Shown here: in pieces, positions 35,076 to 45,184 of the stretch
How positions within the stretch are numbered: the stretch's first letter is position 1
Layout: each line of letters opens with the position of its first letter
Source: Parvularculaceae bacterium
GTDB taxonomy: Bacteria > Pseudomonadota > Alphaproteobacteria > Caulobacterales > Parvularculaceae
Reading direction: 5' to 3'
Assembly (NCBI GenBank): GCA_028280115.1
Contig: JANQMJ010000017.1
Coordinates: forward strand, 124,001 to 188,000
DNA length: 64,000 nt
Made by a program: the position numbers and the translations under genes
The notes under the pieces: generated by a model
Told to the model about the DNA's origin: nothing
The model's input: only the letters and a program-made list of their open reading frames with translations
The model's database searches: none

Positions 35076-36455
35076 ATGTATCAAGCGGATTTGCGGCGCG
35101 TTTTCATCGCCGTCCTGGCGACGGCGTTTTTCGCCATGTCGAGCGCGGGTCACGCCCAAAGAGGCGCGCCGAACAGCTTTGCCGGCCTTGCCGAGCGGCT
35201 GACGCCGGCGGTGGTCAATATTTCCTCGTCCCAGAGCGTGCGCGGCGACGGCGCCACCGGCGAGCTTAGGTCCCTGCAGCGCAAATTCAGCCGCCAGCCG
35301 GTTTCCCTGGGCTCGGGTTTTATTGTCGATCCATCGGGCATCGTCGTCACCAATAATCACGTCATCGACAACGCCGATGAGATCACGGTGACCTTGAATG
35401 ACGGTCGCGAATTCAAGGCGAGCTTGCGCGGGCGCGACCGCGAGACCGATCTCGCGGTTCTGGAGATCGATGACGGATCGACGCGCTTTCCCTATGTCAG
35501 CTGGGGCGACGAAGAACATGCCCGCGTGGGCGACTGGGTCGTGGCGATTGGCAATCCCTTCGGCCTTGGCGGCTCGGTGACCGTGGGCATCGTTTCCGCG
35601 CGCAATCGCGATATCAAATCCGGCCAGTATGACGATTATATCCAGACCGACGCCGCCATTAACCGCGGTAATTCCGGCGGACCGCTGTTCGACATGGAAG
35701 GCCGCGTCATCGGGGTCAACACGGCGATCTTTTCCCAGACCGGCGGTTCGGTGGGCGTCGGCTTTTCGATCCCGTCCGATCTGGCGGAGACCGTCGTCGA
35801 GCAGCTGCTCGAATATGGCGAAACCCGGCGCGGCTGGCTTGGCGTTTCGATCGACGACATGACGCCGGAAATCGCCGCGAGCCTCGGTCTTAAGCGTCCG
35901 GTCGGCGCGATCGTCACCATGGTGCGGACGAACAGCCCTGCTTCCGACGCGGGCATTGAGGCCAACGACGTCGTTCTGGAGTTCAACCGTCGGGACATCA
36001 CCAGCGTTCGCGATCTCACCCGCGCGGTCGCCGATACGCCGGTCGGCTCGCGCGTGCCCATCGTCGTGTTGCGCGACGGCCGCCGGCTGACCCTGACGGT
36101 GCAGATCGACCGCCGCGAAACGCGGATGCTGTCGGCCAGTCCGAGCGCGCGTTTGCGCGCCAGCGCGGCGACAGGATCGGGACTGACGCTGGAAGAGCCT
36201 ACAGAAGAAGTCAAACGCGCCTTCGGCCTGCCCGCGAGCATCGAGGGCGTGGTGGTCACGGAAGTCGACCCGGACAGTCAAGCGGCGATCGTGCTGCAGC
36301 CCGGCGACGTTATTCTCGAGATCGGCTGGGAACGGGTGATGCGTCCCCATGCGGCGATCGAAAAACTCGACAAACTGCGCAATCTCAACAGCGGGCCGGT
36401 GCAGATCTACGTCCAGCGCGGCGATCTGTTGTTTTACGAGTCGCTTCGACCGTAG
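35076..36455 (+). CDS. Do-family periplasmic serine protease
   Basis: 459 residues. A signal peptide covers about residues 1-27 (cleavage near GHA-QR). The trypsin-like domain has the complete triad H95 (NNHVI), D125 (TDLAVL) and S200 (RGNSGGP). Two PDZ domains follow (about 255-345 and 370-455). HtrA/Do proteases degrade misfolded envelope proteins. It lies 100 bases after hflC, the usual neighbour in alphaproteobacteria, and may share its transcript. DegP and DegQ cannot be told apart by reading; the short LA loop in this protein is closer to DegQ. Confidence 0.94.
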   Translation: MYQADLRRVFIAVLATAFFAMSSAGHAQRGAPNSFAGLAERLTPAVVNISSSQSVRGDGATGELRSLQRKFSRQPVSLGSGFIVDPSGIVVTNNHVIDNADEITVTLNDGREFKASLRGRDRETDLAVLEIDDGSTRFPYVSWGDEEHARVGDWVVAIGNPFGLGGSVTVGIVSARNRDIKSGQYDDYIQTDAAINRGNSGGPLFDMEGRVIGVNTAIFSQTGGSVGVGFSIPSDLAETVVEQLLEYGETRRGWLGVSIDDMTPEIAASLGLKRPVGAIVTMVRTNSPASDAGIEANDVVLEFNRRDITSVRDLTRAVADTPVGSRVPIVVLRDGRRLTLTVQIDRRETRMLSASPSARLRASAATGSGLTLEEPTEEVKRAFGLPASIEGVVVTEVDPDSQAAIVLQPGDVILEIGWERVMRPHAAIEKLDKLRNLNSGPVQIYVQRGDLLFYESLRP

Positions 36456-36459
36456 AGCA

Positions 36460-36564
36460 AAGATTAGATTTTAGGGATTAGGGGTTAGGTTTTAGGGAAG
36501 AATAATATCATCTTGTTCCTAAAACCTAATCCCTAAAACATAACACCTATAACCTAATCCCTAT
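36460..36564. repeat. AT-rich inverted repeat of TTAGGG-like units
   Basis: TTTTAGGGATTAGGGGTTAG begins at 36469 and continues as GTTTTAGGGAA; its reverse complement returns as TTCCTAAAACCTAATCCC at 36516-36533 and again, less exactly, to 36562. The arms could form a long stem around AATAATATCATC. The G runs on the plus strand (GGG, GGGG, GG, GGG) are spaced like a two-tier quadruplex. It fills the gap between the Do protease and the convergent serB and touches the serB stop. Composition is unlike the rest of the window. Confidence 0.82.
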
Positions 36565-37442
36565 TCAACAAATTCCGACTGCGGAATGCCTTGAAGATAT
36601 AACAGCGCCGTCAGGTCGCTATGATTGATGCGCGCCTGGGCGGCTTCCGCGACCGCAGGCTTGGCGCGGAAAGCAACGCCAAGCCCGGCGCGGTTGAGCA
36701 TGGCGAGATCGTTGGCCCCGTCGCCCACGGCGAGGGTTTCCTCAAGCGCAATGTCATGGGCGCCGGCGAGCCGCAGAAGCGCGTTCTGTTTCGCCGACCG
36801 GCCGAGCACCGGCGTCGCCACCCGGCCGGAGACCGCGCCGTCTTCGATCAACAGTTCGTTGGCCTGGCTGGTCTGAAACCCGACGGCTTTGGCCACGCGG
36901 TCCGTGAAGAAATGAAACCCGCCGGAAACGAGCGCGGTGATCGCGCCCATGGCGTTCATGGTCGCCACCAGCGTGCGCGCGCCGGGCGTTATGGTGATGC
37001 GGCTTTCGAAAACTTCTTCCAGCGCCGAGGCGGGCAGTCCCTGAAGCATGGCGACGCGCGCGCTGAGCGCGCTTTCAAACTCAAGCTCGCCGCGCATCGC
37101 TCGTTCGGTGATGGCGGAGATTTCCGCGCGTTTGCCGGCGACGTCGGCAAGCTCGTCGATGCATTCCTGTTCGATGATGGTCGAATCCATGTCGGCGACC
37201 AGCAGGCGCTTGCGGCGGTGTTCCGTCGGCAGGATGTTGATATCCATGGGAATGTCCTGGCGCGCGCCGTTTGCGGCGAGCAGCACGCTTTCATCGGCTT
37301 CTTCCATGGCGATGTCGTAGGCGACGCCCGGCGCCAGCTCGCTCAAAACGTCATGGGGAAAAAGCTTTTCAAAACGCGCGATGCAATCGCCGTCGATGAC
37401 AGGCTCGGCGGGATTGGCGATCATGGACAGGACATAGGCCAT
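36561..37442 (-). CDS. serB: Phosphoserine phosphatase
   Basis: Last step of serine synthesis, in the cytoplasm. 293 residues from ATG at 37442 (MAYVLSMIAN); a longer frame would run into miaA. An N-terminal regulatory-type domain of about 80 residues precedes the HAD-type phosphatase: DMDSTIIEQECIDELA with the nucleophile Asp, SGGFHFF, and GDGANDLAML. Length is typical of two-domain SerB. It is divergent from miaA with 18 bases between the two start codons. Confidence 0.95.
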   Translation of the reverse strand: MAYVLSMIANPAEPVIDGDCIARFEKLFPHDVLSELAPGVAYDIAMEEADESVLLAANGARQDIPMDINILPTEHRRKRLLVADMDSTIIEQECIDELADVAGKRAEISAITERAMRGELEFESALSARVAMLQGLPASALEEVFESRITITPGARTLVATMNAMGAITALVSGGFHFFTDRVAKAVGFQTSQANELLIEDGAVSGRVATPVLGRSAKQNALLRLAGAHDIALEETLAVGDGANDLAMLNRAGLGVAFRAKPAVAEAAQARINHSDLTALLYLQGIPQSEFVE

Positions 37443-37460
37443 TCGAGTACGGAAGACCTC

Positions 37461-38363
37461 GTGCGGGAATCGCAGATCATCTTTATCGCAGGCCCTACGG
37501 CGAGCGGCAAGTCGGCGGCCGCGCTGGCGCTCGCGTCCTTGCGGGATGGGGAAATTATCAACGCCGATGCGATGCAAATTTATCGCGATTTGCGAATCAT
37601 TACCGCGCGTCCGACGCCGGAAGACGAATCACGCGCGCCGCACCGGCTTTACGGCGTTCTAGACGGCGCGGAAGCGTGTTCGGCGGGGCGCTGGGCGCGC
37701 ATGGCGGCGGACGCCGTCAGGCAAGCGCTGGCGCGCGGCAAAGCGGCGATTCTCGTCGGCGGCGCCGGGCTTTATTTCAAGGCGCTTGAAGACGGGCTGT
37801 CGCCGATCCCGGATATCCCTGGGGAAATTCGCGGCAAGGCCAAGGCGCGCCGGGCTGCAATCGGCGCTGCGGGGTTTCGCGCCGAAACCCTCGCGCGCGA
37901 TCCGAAAATGGCGCATCTGCCCGAAGGCGATTCGCAGCGGCTGATGCGCGCCTGGGAAGTGTTCGAAGCGACCGGCAAACCTTTGTCGCATTTTCAGGGC
38001 TTGCCGCGCGAACCGTTGATCGAAGGCGATGCGCAAAAGGCGTTGATCGCGCCGCCGCGCGAAACGCTCTACGCTAATTGCGACGCGCGCGCCGCGCAGA
38101 TGTTCGAAACCGGCGCGCTTGAAGAGGTGGACGCCTTGCTGGCGCGCGGTCTCGATCCGGCGCTGCCGATCATGAAAACCTTGGGCGTGCCGGAAATCGC
38201 ATCCTTCCTTCGCGGCGAGCGAGGTCGCGAAGACGCGCTTTTGGCGTTGCAGCAAAATACGCGGCGCTTCTCCAAGCGCCAGATGACCTGGTTTCGCCGC
38301 CAAACGACCGACTGGCCGCGTTTTGAAAGTCCTAAAGAGGCGGTTGCGGCGCTGTCGCCATAG
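37461..38363 (+). CDS. miaA: tRNA dimethylallyltransferase
   Basis: Adds an isopentenyl group to A37 of tRNAs that read U-starting codons. Starts at GTG 37461 after GGAAGA, giving 300 residues. The P-loop GPTASGKSAAALAL (about residues 10-23), INADAMQIYRDLRIITARP and VGGAGLYFKALEDGL are all present, and QNTRRFSKRQMTWFR near the end is the conserved tRNA-binding segment. The open frame extends far upstream over serB, but that part is the antisense of serB and is not coding. Confidence 0.96.
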   Translation: MRESQIIFIAGPTASGKSAAALALASLRDGEIINADAMQIYRDLRIITARPTPEDESRAPHRLYGVLDGAEACSAGRWARMAADAVRQALARGKAAILVGGAGLYFKALEDGLSPIPDIPGEIRGKAKARRAAIGAAGFRAETLARDPKMAHLPEGDSQRLMRAWEVFEATGKPLSHFQGLPREPLIEGDAQKALIAPPRETLYANCDARAAQMFETGALEEVDALLARGLDPALPIMKTLGVPEIASFLRGERGREDALLALQQNTRRFSKRQMTWFRRQTTDWPRFESPKEAVAALSP

Positions 38364-38640
38364 GCGGAGACGGCTGGTCGCAAACCGGCTGTGCCGCACC
38401 CTCGACGGGCATAGAATGCGCGCTTGCAACTGTTCGATGTCAAAGATGGAATGCGGCGCGCCATGTTGCTATCGTTGCGCCCTGAAGTTATTTAATCACA
38501 CCCATCGACAAAGGACCGGGCGGGGGTCCGACGATACGGTTCATCGGGGATCATCCAGCGCCGGCGCGCCAGCGACGGCGCGCCACGCGCGTTCGTGTTT
38601 CGAACATCGCGGCGAGTACAGGGTCGGGACGCTGCAGGGC

Positions 38641-39408
38641 ATGGTCGGGTTTTTACGTGGGCTTGGGCGCTTTCTGAGCGCCATGGACGCCAAAGCGATT
38701 ACCTCCGTCGCGGTTTCCGTCACCCTTCTTGTTTTCGTCATTTTAATGTTTCTCTATGGCCAGCAATGGCTCAACCTAAGCGACGACACGTCGCTTTTGA
38801 GCGCGCTCGCGCGGGCGGCGGAATCGCCCTGGGCGATTCTCGGCGTGATTTCAGTCTACTGCCTGCTGGCGCTTACCGGCTTTCCCCAGATTCTCCTGTT
38901 CACGGCGACCGTCATTGTATTCGGCGCGCGCACCGGCGCGGCCTATTGCTGGATTGCGACCATGGCGAGCGCGACGCTGACCTTCGGCATCGGCCATTAT
39001 CTCGGCGGGCGCTGGGTCAGGCGCATCGGCGGCGAGCGCATGCAGCGCACCATCAATTTCCTGAGCCATCGCGGGATTCTCGCCAGCGCCCTGATCCGGG
39101 TGATTCCCTCCGCGCCGTTTATCGTGGTCAACGCCACCGCCGGCGCGGCGCATATTCCCCTATGGAAATTCTGGACCGGCACCGGGATCGGCATCATTCC
39201 GAAAATCCTTTTGGTCGCCGTTCTTGGCGCGCTGGCGCCGAGCGCGGATGTGTTCCAGGAAGGGATTACGGGCCTTGTCGATTTCTTCACCAGCCGCAAG
39301 CCGGGCGACCTGGCGCTTGTGGGGATCATCATCGCCGGCTGGATCGTTTTTCTGCTGCTTGTGCGCTGGCTCTATCGCTGGTTGCGCAGCCGGGAGGAGG
39401 CCTTTTGA
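38641..39408 (+). CDS. TVP38/TMEM64 (VTT-domain) membrane protein
   Basis: About 255 residues from ATG at 38641; earlier in-frame starts add an arginine- and cysteine-rich stretch that looks uncoded. Five or six hydrophobic segments. The core contains LTGFPQILLFTATVIVFGAR, GHYLGGRWVRRIGG and ALIRVIPSAPFIVVNATAG, the pattern of the VTT (SNARE-associated, DedA-like) domain. Relatives are implicated in membrane lipid transport, but its role here is unknown. The 277 bp between miaA and this gene hold nothing I recognise. Confidence 0.82.
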   Translation: MVGFLRGLGRFLSAMDAKAITSVAVSVTLLVFVILMFLYGQQWLNLSDDTSLLSALARAAESPWAILGVISVYCLLALTGFPQILLFTATVIVFGARTGAAYCWIATMASATLTFGIGHYLGGRWVRRIGGERMQRTINFLSHRGILASALIRVIPSAPFIVVNATAGAAHIPLWKFWTGTGIGIIPKILLVAVLGALAPSADVFQEGITGLVDFFTSRKPGDLALVGIIIAGWIVFLLLVRWLYRWLRSREEAF

Positions 39409-39498
39409 GCAACCGGCGTCGACGCCTGGAGAATCTTGTTAAGAAGTAAATTCGGGGCTTCCCGCAGCCGCCGGAAACCACCGGATGATCAGACTTTG

Positions 39499-39528
39499 TT
39501 GACGATTTAGGAACGCATTAAGGATAAA
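39499..39528 (+). promoter_or_regulatory. Candidate promoter of the mre operon
   Basis: TTGACG, 18-bp spacer, GATAAA, ending about 45 bases before the mreB start. The -35 is near consensus, the -10 weak. It lies in a short AT-rich gap after the TVP38 gene, so a separate start for the rod-shape operon is plausible. Confidence 0.35.
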
Positions 39529-39543
39529 CAAAACGCCGAGTAA

Positions 39544-40614
<1,071 letters not shown>

Positions 40615-40653
40615 GGCCTCGGCAATCTGACTGGCGTCGCGGTATAGTGAGGC

Positions 40654-41580
40654 ATGGAATTTCTAGGCCAGGACAGACGGGAGGGATTAGGACGTAAGGC
40701 GCATTCCCGCTTTGTCTTAATGCTGCTGGCCCTGGTTTCGGTTCTCCTGCTGTTATCGAGCCTTTATTCGGCCGAGGCGTCGGTTTTCAAAAAGGCGCGC
40801 GAAGGGGTTCTGGACGCTGCATCGCCCGTCCTGGCGCTGCTCGCCGGACCGATCGCCTATATCAACGAAACGGTCGGTTATGTCTCCGACTATTTTAACA
40901 CCCTCAAACAGAACGAAGCCCTGCGCCAGGAAAACGCCGAACTGCGCCAGTGGATGAACGAAGCGCTGGAGTTGCGCGAAATCGTCGCCGTCTATGAGGG
41001 GCTTCAGACATATGAAGCCCCGCCCGAAGCGCAGCCGGTGGACGCTTATGTCATCGGCGAGGCGAACGACGCCTTTGCGCGTTCGATGATCGTCAATGCG
41101 GGCCGCAAGCGCAATATCGAGTCCGGACAGGCGGTGGTCGACGACAAGGGCCTCATCGGACGCATTGTCGACACCGGATCGAGGGCGTCCCGGGTCTTGC
41201 TGTTAAGCGACATTCAAAGCCGCGTGCCGGTCTATGTGGAAGGGGCGGCGGTCGAGGGCATTCTCGTCGGGCGCACGCGCGACAGGCCGGCGATCAGCTT
41301 TACCGAAACGTCCGAGCCGGTGGAGATCATTCCCGGCCAGCGCGTTCTGACCTCCGGCGCCGGCGGCGTGCTGCCGCGCGGCATTCCCGTGGGCGTCGTC
41401 GACGGCGAATATCGCAGCGAGATCGTTGTTGATCTTTATGCAGATTATGCGCGAACCCGCTTGGTGCGCGTCATCAATTACGAGTTTCCGTCGATCGATG
41501 GGGCGCCCGCCGAAACCAATGAGGGCGCTGAAGCGGCGGATGATGCAGGCGCCGCCGAGCCCGCGCCGGCGGAGGGCTGA
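40654..41580 (+). CDS. mreC: Rod shape-determining protein MreC
   Basis: 308 residues. A cytoplasmic tail, one membrane segment (RFVLMLLALVSVLLLLSSLY), a coiled coil (LKQNEALRQENAELRQWM) and a periplasmic double beta-barrel (FARSMIVNAGRKRNIESGQ, DIQSRVPVYVEG, GQRVLTSGAGGVLPRGIPVG). The last 30 residues are acidic and alanine-rich. MreC bridges MreB to PBP2 and RodA. The stop is three bases before mreD. Typical length; nothing odd. Confidence 0.96.
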   Translation: MEFLGQDRREGLGRKAHSRFVLMLLALVSVLLLLSSLYSAEASVFKKAREGVLDAASPVLALLAGPIAYINETVGYVSDYFNTLKQNEALRQENAELRQWMNEALELREIVAVYEGLQTYEAPPEAQPVDAYVIGEANDAFARSMIVNAGRKRNIESGQAVVDDKGLIGRIVDTGSRASRVLLLSDIQSRVPVYVEGAAVEGILVGRTRDRPAISFTETSEPVEIIPGQRVLTSGAGGVLPRGIPVGVVDGEYRSEIVVDLYADYARTRLVRVINYEFPSIDGAPAETNEGAEAADDAGAAEPAPAEG

Positions 41581-41583
41581 ACC

Positions 41584-42096
41584 ATGGGCTATCGCGCGGA
41601 AAACCTGTTAAGGCTGCTCAAGGCCGCCGCGCCGACGCTTTTGGGCCTGATGGGCGTGATCGTTCTGGCGCTGCCGATCCGTCTTTTCGAAGGTTTTGCG
41701 CCGACGCCGCTGATCCCGCTGGTGGTGGTGTTTTTCTGGTCGGTTTACGGGCCGGATTATTTGCCGCCCGCCAGCGTTTTTGTCATCGGCCTTTTACAGG
41801 ATCTTTTAACCGGCGGACCGCTTGGCCTGTGGGCCGTGGTTTACCTTGTCACGCAATTCGTGGTCCTGTCGCAGCGGTCCTATTTTCTCGGCCGCGAACA
41901 AAAGGTCGTATGGATCGGATTTGCGGTGGTCGCGGTCGGCGCAAGCATGATATTGTGGCTTGTGATGAGTTTGATGTCCGGCGCGCTCTTGCCGTTTTTT
42001 GCGCTGGCCGCCCAGATGGCCGCGACCGTCTTGATTTATCCGTTGTTCGGCATGGCGTTTCGCCAGCTGCACCGCCGCGTTCTGGTGGAGGCGTAA
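41584..42096 (+). CDS. mreD: Rod shape-determining protein MreD
   Basis: 170 residues with five hydrophobic segments. The family is short and poorly conserved; the segment FVIGLLQDLLTGGPLGLWAV, with its D-L-L-x-G-x-P-L-G core, is its clearest signature. It forms the elongation machinery with MreC, PBP2 and RodA. Its stop TAA shares one base with the mrdA start (TAATG), so the two genes are translationally coupled. Confidence 0.93.
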   Translation: MGYRAENLLRLLKAAAPTLLGLMGVIVLALPIRLFEGFAPTPLIPLVVVFFWSVYGPDYLPPASVFVIGLLQDLLTGGPLGLWAVVYLVTQFVVLSQRSYFLGREQKVVWIGFAVVAVGASMILWLVMSLMSGALLPFFALAAQMAATVLIYPLFGMAFRQLHRRVLVEA

Positions 42097-44021
42097 TGGC
42101 CCCGGTCATCAACACCCACGATCCCGAACGCCAGGAAACCGTTTCGCGCCGGACGGTTTTGTTCGGCGGCGCCGTCGGCACGCTGTTTTTGTGCATTTCG
42201 GGGCGGCTTTACCAGCTGCAGATCGCCGATCATGAAAAATATCTCGACCTCGCTCAGGAAAACCAGTTCAACCGGCGCATCCTGACGCCGCTGCGCGGCG
42301 AGATCATCGATCGTTTCGGCAATGTGCTCGCGTCGAACCGAAAGAATTTCCGTATTCTGCTCATTCCCGAACAGGCGCGCGACATCGAAGCGACGCTGAA
42401 CAAGATCTCGGACATCGTTCCGGTGGGCGATAAAACGCGCGCCCGCATCCTGCGCGAAATCCGCCGCCGCGGCGCCTTCACGCCGGTCGAAATCGAAGAC
42501 AATCTGTCCTGGGGCGATTTTTCGCGGGTCAATTACGAACTGCCCCATCTGCCCGGCGTGTTGCCGGATGTGGGCGAAACGCGGGACTATCCGCTCGGCC
42601 CGGCGTCGGCCTTTGTGATCGGCTATGTGGGCGCGATCACGGAAAGCGATCTCGCCCAGCAGGAAACCGATGCTGACCGCACGCTTTTGCGCCAGCCCGG
42701 CTTTAAGGTCGGGCGCGAAGGCCTTGAGCGCACCTACGAGAAAGAACTGCGCGGCCAGGCCGGCAGAATGAACGTCAAAATCAACGCCCATGGCCGCGTG
42801 ATCGAAGAGTTCGCGGACGAGGCGACGCCGCCGGTCCAGGGCAAGACCCTGACGCTGACCATCGACGCGGAATTGCAAGAAGCGGCGATGAAAGAACTCG
42901 AAGGAGAAAGCGCCGCCGCCGTGGTGATGGACATCGTCACCGGCGACATCCTCGTGCTCGCCTCGACGCCGGCGTTCAATCCCAACGATTTCAATGTGGG
43001 CATCGATCCGGCGCTATGGAAAGAGTTCAATGAAAGTCCGTACAAGCCGCTGTTGAACAAGCCGCTTTCGGGCGTTTATCCGCCAGGCTCCACGTTTAAG
43101 ATCGTCAGCGCCATCGCGGCGCAGCGGGCCGGCTTCAAGCCCAGCGAGACCGCCCATTGCAGCGGCAAGCTATGGTACGGCCAGCGCTATTTCCATTGCT
43201 GGAAACGCGGCGGGCACGGCACGGTCGACATGAAGGGGGCGATCAAACATTCCTGCGACGTCTATTTTTACGAGATCGCCAAGCAGATTGACGTCGACAT
43301 TATCGCGGACACGGCGCGCAAGCTCGGGCTCGGAGAGGCCTATGAATTGGGCGTTTCCGGCCAGAAACGCGGGGTCGTGCCGGACCGCGCATGGAAGCGC
43401 CAGTACTTCGCGGGCGAGCCGGAAAACCGGTCGTGGTTTCAGGGCGAAACCCTGTCGGTCATCATCGGCCAGGGTTACGTCACCTCGACGCCGCTCCAGC
43501 TTTGCGTCATGACGGCGCGCGCCGCGACCGGCCGGGCGGTGCGCCCGCGGCTGGTGCGCGCGGTCGGCGATCTCGTCCTGCCGGCGCCGAACGCCCCGCC
43601 GATCGATCTTGATCCTGAACATTTCAAAATCGTGCATGAGGGCATGAACGCGGTGACCAACGAGTGGGGCACCGCCGCCCGATCGCGACTGGAGGACCCG
43701 AACTGGCAGCTCGCCGGCAAGACCGGCACCAGCCAAGTCTACCAGATCACCGCCGAGGACCGGGCGAGAGGGCTGACCGATCCTGAGGAACTGCCCTGGG
43801 AGCGCCGCGATCACGCGCTTTTTGTTTGCTACATGCCGTATGAAAATCCGCGCTATGCCTGTTCGGTCGTCGTCGAGCACGGCATCGGCGGCGCGCGCAT
43901 GGCGGGGCCGAAAGCGCGCGAGATCATGCGCGCCGTCGCCAAAAAAGATCCCGCCTCGCGGCCGACCGTCGATCCGAGCAGCCTGGCCCAGATCCGCGGC
44001 CGCAATCTCAGGGAAGGGTGA
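42096..44021 (+). CDS. mrdA: Penicillin-binding protein 2 (elongation transpeptidase)
   Basis: Cross-links new peptidoglycan during elongation. From ATG at 42096 the protein has 641 residues: a short cytoplasmic N-terminus, one membrane anchor (about residues 18-37), the pedestal domain with GRLYQLQIADHEKY and TPLRGEIIDRFGNVLASN, and the transpeptidase domain. Catalytic motifs: S332 in GSTFK, SCD in KHSCDVYFYE and KTGTS. A longer in-frame start inside mreD is rejected. The rodA start lies four bases after the stop. Confidence 0.97.
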   Translation: MAPVINTHDPERQETVSRRTVLFGGAVGTLFLCISGRLYQLQIADHEKYLDLAQENQFNRRILTPLRGEIIDRFGNVLASNRKNFRILLIPEQARDIEATLNKISDIVPVGDKTRARILREIRRRGAFTPVEIEDNLSWGDFSRVNYELPHLPGVLPDVGETRDYPLGPASAFVIGYVGAITESDLAQQETDADRTLLRQPGFKVGREGLERTYEKELRGQAGRMNVKINAHGRVIEEFADEATPPVQGKTLTLTIDAELQEAAMKELEGESAAAVVMDIVTGDILVLASTPAFNPNDFNVGIDPALWKEFNESPYKPLLNKPLSGVYPPGSTFKIVSAIAAQRAGFKPSETAHCSGKLWYGQRYFHCWKRGGHGTVDMKGAIKHSCDVYFYEIAKQIDVDIIADTARKLGLGEAYELGVSGQKRGVVPDRAWKRQYFAGEPENRSWFQGETLSVIIGQGYVTSTPLQLCVMTARAATGRAVRPRLVRAVGDLVLPAPNAPPIDLDPEHFKIVHEGMNAVTNEWGTAARSRLEDPNWQLAGKTGTSQVYQITAEDRARGLTDPEELPWERRDHALFVCYMPYENPRYACSVVVEHGIGGARMAGPKAREIMRAVAKKDPASRPTVDPSSLAQIRGRNLREG

Positions 44022-44025
44022 AGCG

Positions 44026-45174
44026 ATGGCCTCGCTTATCCTGCCGGGACGGCGCGGCGGCCTGCGCGACAAACTCTCCCGCCTGCACTGGCCGTTGATC
44101 ATTGTCCTGACGATGCTCGGCGGCGCGGGCGTCATCACGCTCTATTCGGTGGCGGAAGGCGCCTGGCAGCCCTGGGCGATGCGCCACGGGCTTCGCTATC
44201 TCGCCGCGCTCGCCTTGTTGATCGTCATGGGGCTGGTGGCGATGCGCTACTGGATGACGCTGGCCTATCCGGTCTATTTCGCCGCGCTCGCCGCGCTTGC
44301 GGCGACGCCCTTCATCGGCGAGACCGTCATGGGCGCCAAACGCTGGATTGAACTGGGCGGTTTGCAGTTTCAGCCCTCCGAGGCGATGAAAATCGGCATC
44401 GTGATGGGACTGGCGCGCTATTATCACGGCCTGCGCGCCGAACAGGTCTCGCATATTCTTTATCTCATTCCCCCGGCGCTGATGATCGGCGCGCCGGTCG
44501 GTCTGGTCTTCATCCAGCCCGATCTCGGTACGGCGCTGCTCCTGGCGGCGACCGGCGTCATCGTGGTGTTCGTGGCGGGGCTGAGCTGGCGGCTTGGCGT
44601 CATCGGGCTGTTCGGCGCGGCCGCCGCCGCTTACGGCGCCTATCGCTTCGAGCTCTTAAAGCCTTATCAGGTCGAACGGATTTTGACCTTTCTTAATCCG
44701 GACCGCGATCCGCTGGGACAGGGCTATCACCTTTTGCAATCGAAAATCGCGCTTGGCTCCGGCGGGCTCGACGGCAAGGGGTTCATGCAGGGCACGCAAA
44801 GCCAGCTTAAGTTTCTGCCCGAGATGCAGACCGATTTCATCTTCACGATCTTCGGCGAGGAATTCGGCTTTGTCGGCGCCGTCGGCCTCTTGTTGCTGTA
44901 TCTGTCGGTCATCCTGATGGGCCTTTCCGTCGCCCTGTCGGCGAAGTCCCATTTTGCGCGCCTTGCGGTTATCGGCGTCACCGCGACGTTCTCGCTCTAC
45001 ATTCTGATCAACACCGGCATGGTCATGGGGCTGGCGCCGGTGGTCGGCGTGCCGCTGCCGCTGGTTTCCTATGGCGGCACGGTCATGGTGACGATCATGG
45101 CCGGCTTCGGGCTTGTGATGAGCGCGCATATTCACAAGGACCACGACGTCCTGCGATCGTCGGACTTGCTTTAG
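44026..45174 (+). CDS. rodA: Rod shape-determining glycosyltransferase RodA
   Basis: SEDS-family peptidoglycan glycosyltransferase, partner of PBP2. ATG 44026 (GGGAAGGG upstream) gives 382 residues and about ten membrane segments. Signatures: GAKRWIELGGLQFQPSEAMK, VFIQPDLGTALLL, LNPDRDPLGQGYHLLQSKIA and GEEFGFVGA, with the catalytic Asp in QPDLG. Its stop TAG (45172-45174) is followed by a nine-base match to the end of the mobile element found at secD. It is convergent with the HPt gene. Confidence 0.97.
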   Translation: MASLILPGRRGGLRDKLSRLHWPLIIVLTMLGGAGVITLYSVAEGAWQPWAMRHGLRYLAALALLIVMGLVAMRYWMTLAYPVYFAALAALAATPFIGETVMGAKRWIELGGLQFQPSEAMKIGIVMGLARYYHGLRAEQVSHILYLIPPALMIGAPVGLVFIQPDLGTALLLAATGVIVVFVAGLSWRLGVIGLFGAAAAAYGAYRFELLKPYQVERILTFLNPDRDPLGQGYHLLQSKIALGSGGLDGKGFMQGTQSQLKFLPEMQTDFIFTIFGEEFGFVGAVGLLLLYLSVILMGLSVALSAKSHFARLAVIGVTATFSLYILINTGMVMGLAPVVGVPLPLVSYGGTVMVTIMAGFGLVMSAHIHKDHDVLRSSDLL

Positions 45175-45182
45175 GCTGTAGT
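45174..45182. repeat. Truncated end of the secD-type element at the rodA stop
   Basis: GGCTGTAGT equals the first nine bases of the 266-bp element. Including upstream bases, the match with the secD copy is GCTTTAGGCTGTAGT (15 bases), and in both cases the TA of the target forms the first two bases of the stop codon. It then diverges. Short matches can arise by chance, so this copy is weaker than the one at 25531. Confidence 0.5.
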
Positions 45183-45184
45183 GA

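Noticed and set aside
35043-36350. Antisense open frame of 435 codons over the Do protease
   Set aside because: The sense frame has the full catalytic triad and two PDZ domains; the antisense reading has an Arg/His/Asp-rich composition and no recognisable feature.
36621-37460. Long N-terminal extension of miaA over serB
   Set aside because: It is the reverse reading of serB; the P-loop of MiaA starts just after GTG 37461, which has its own ribosome-binding site.
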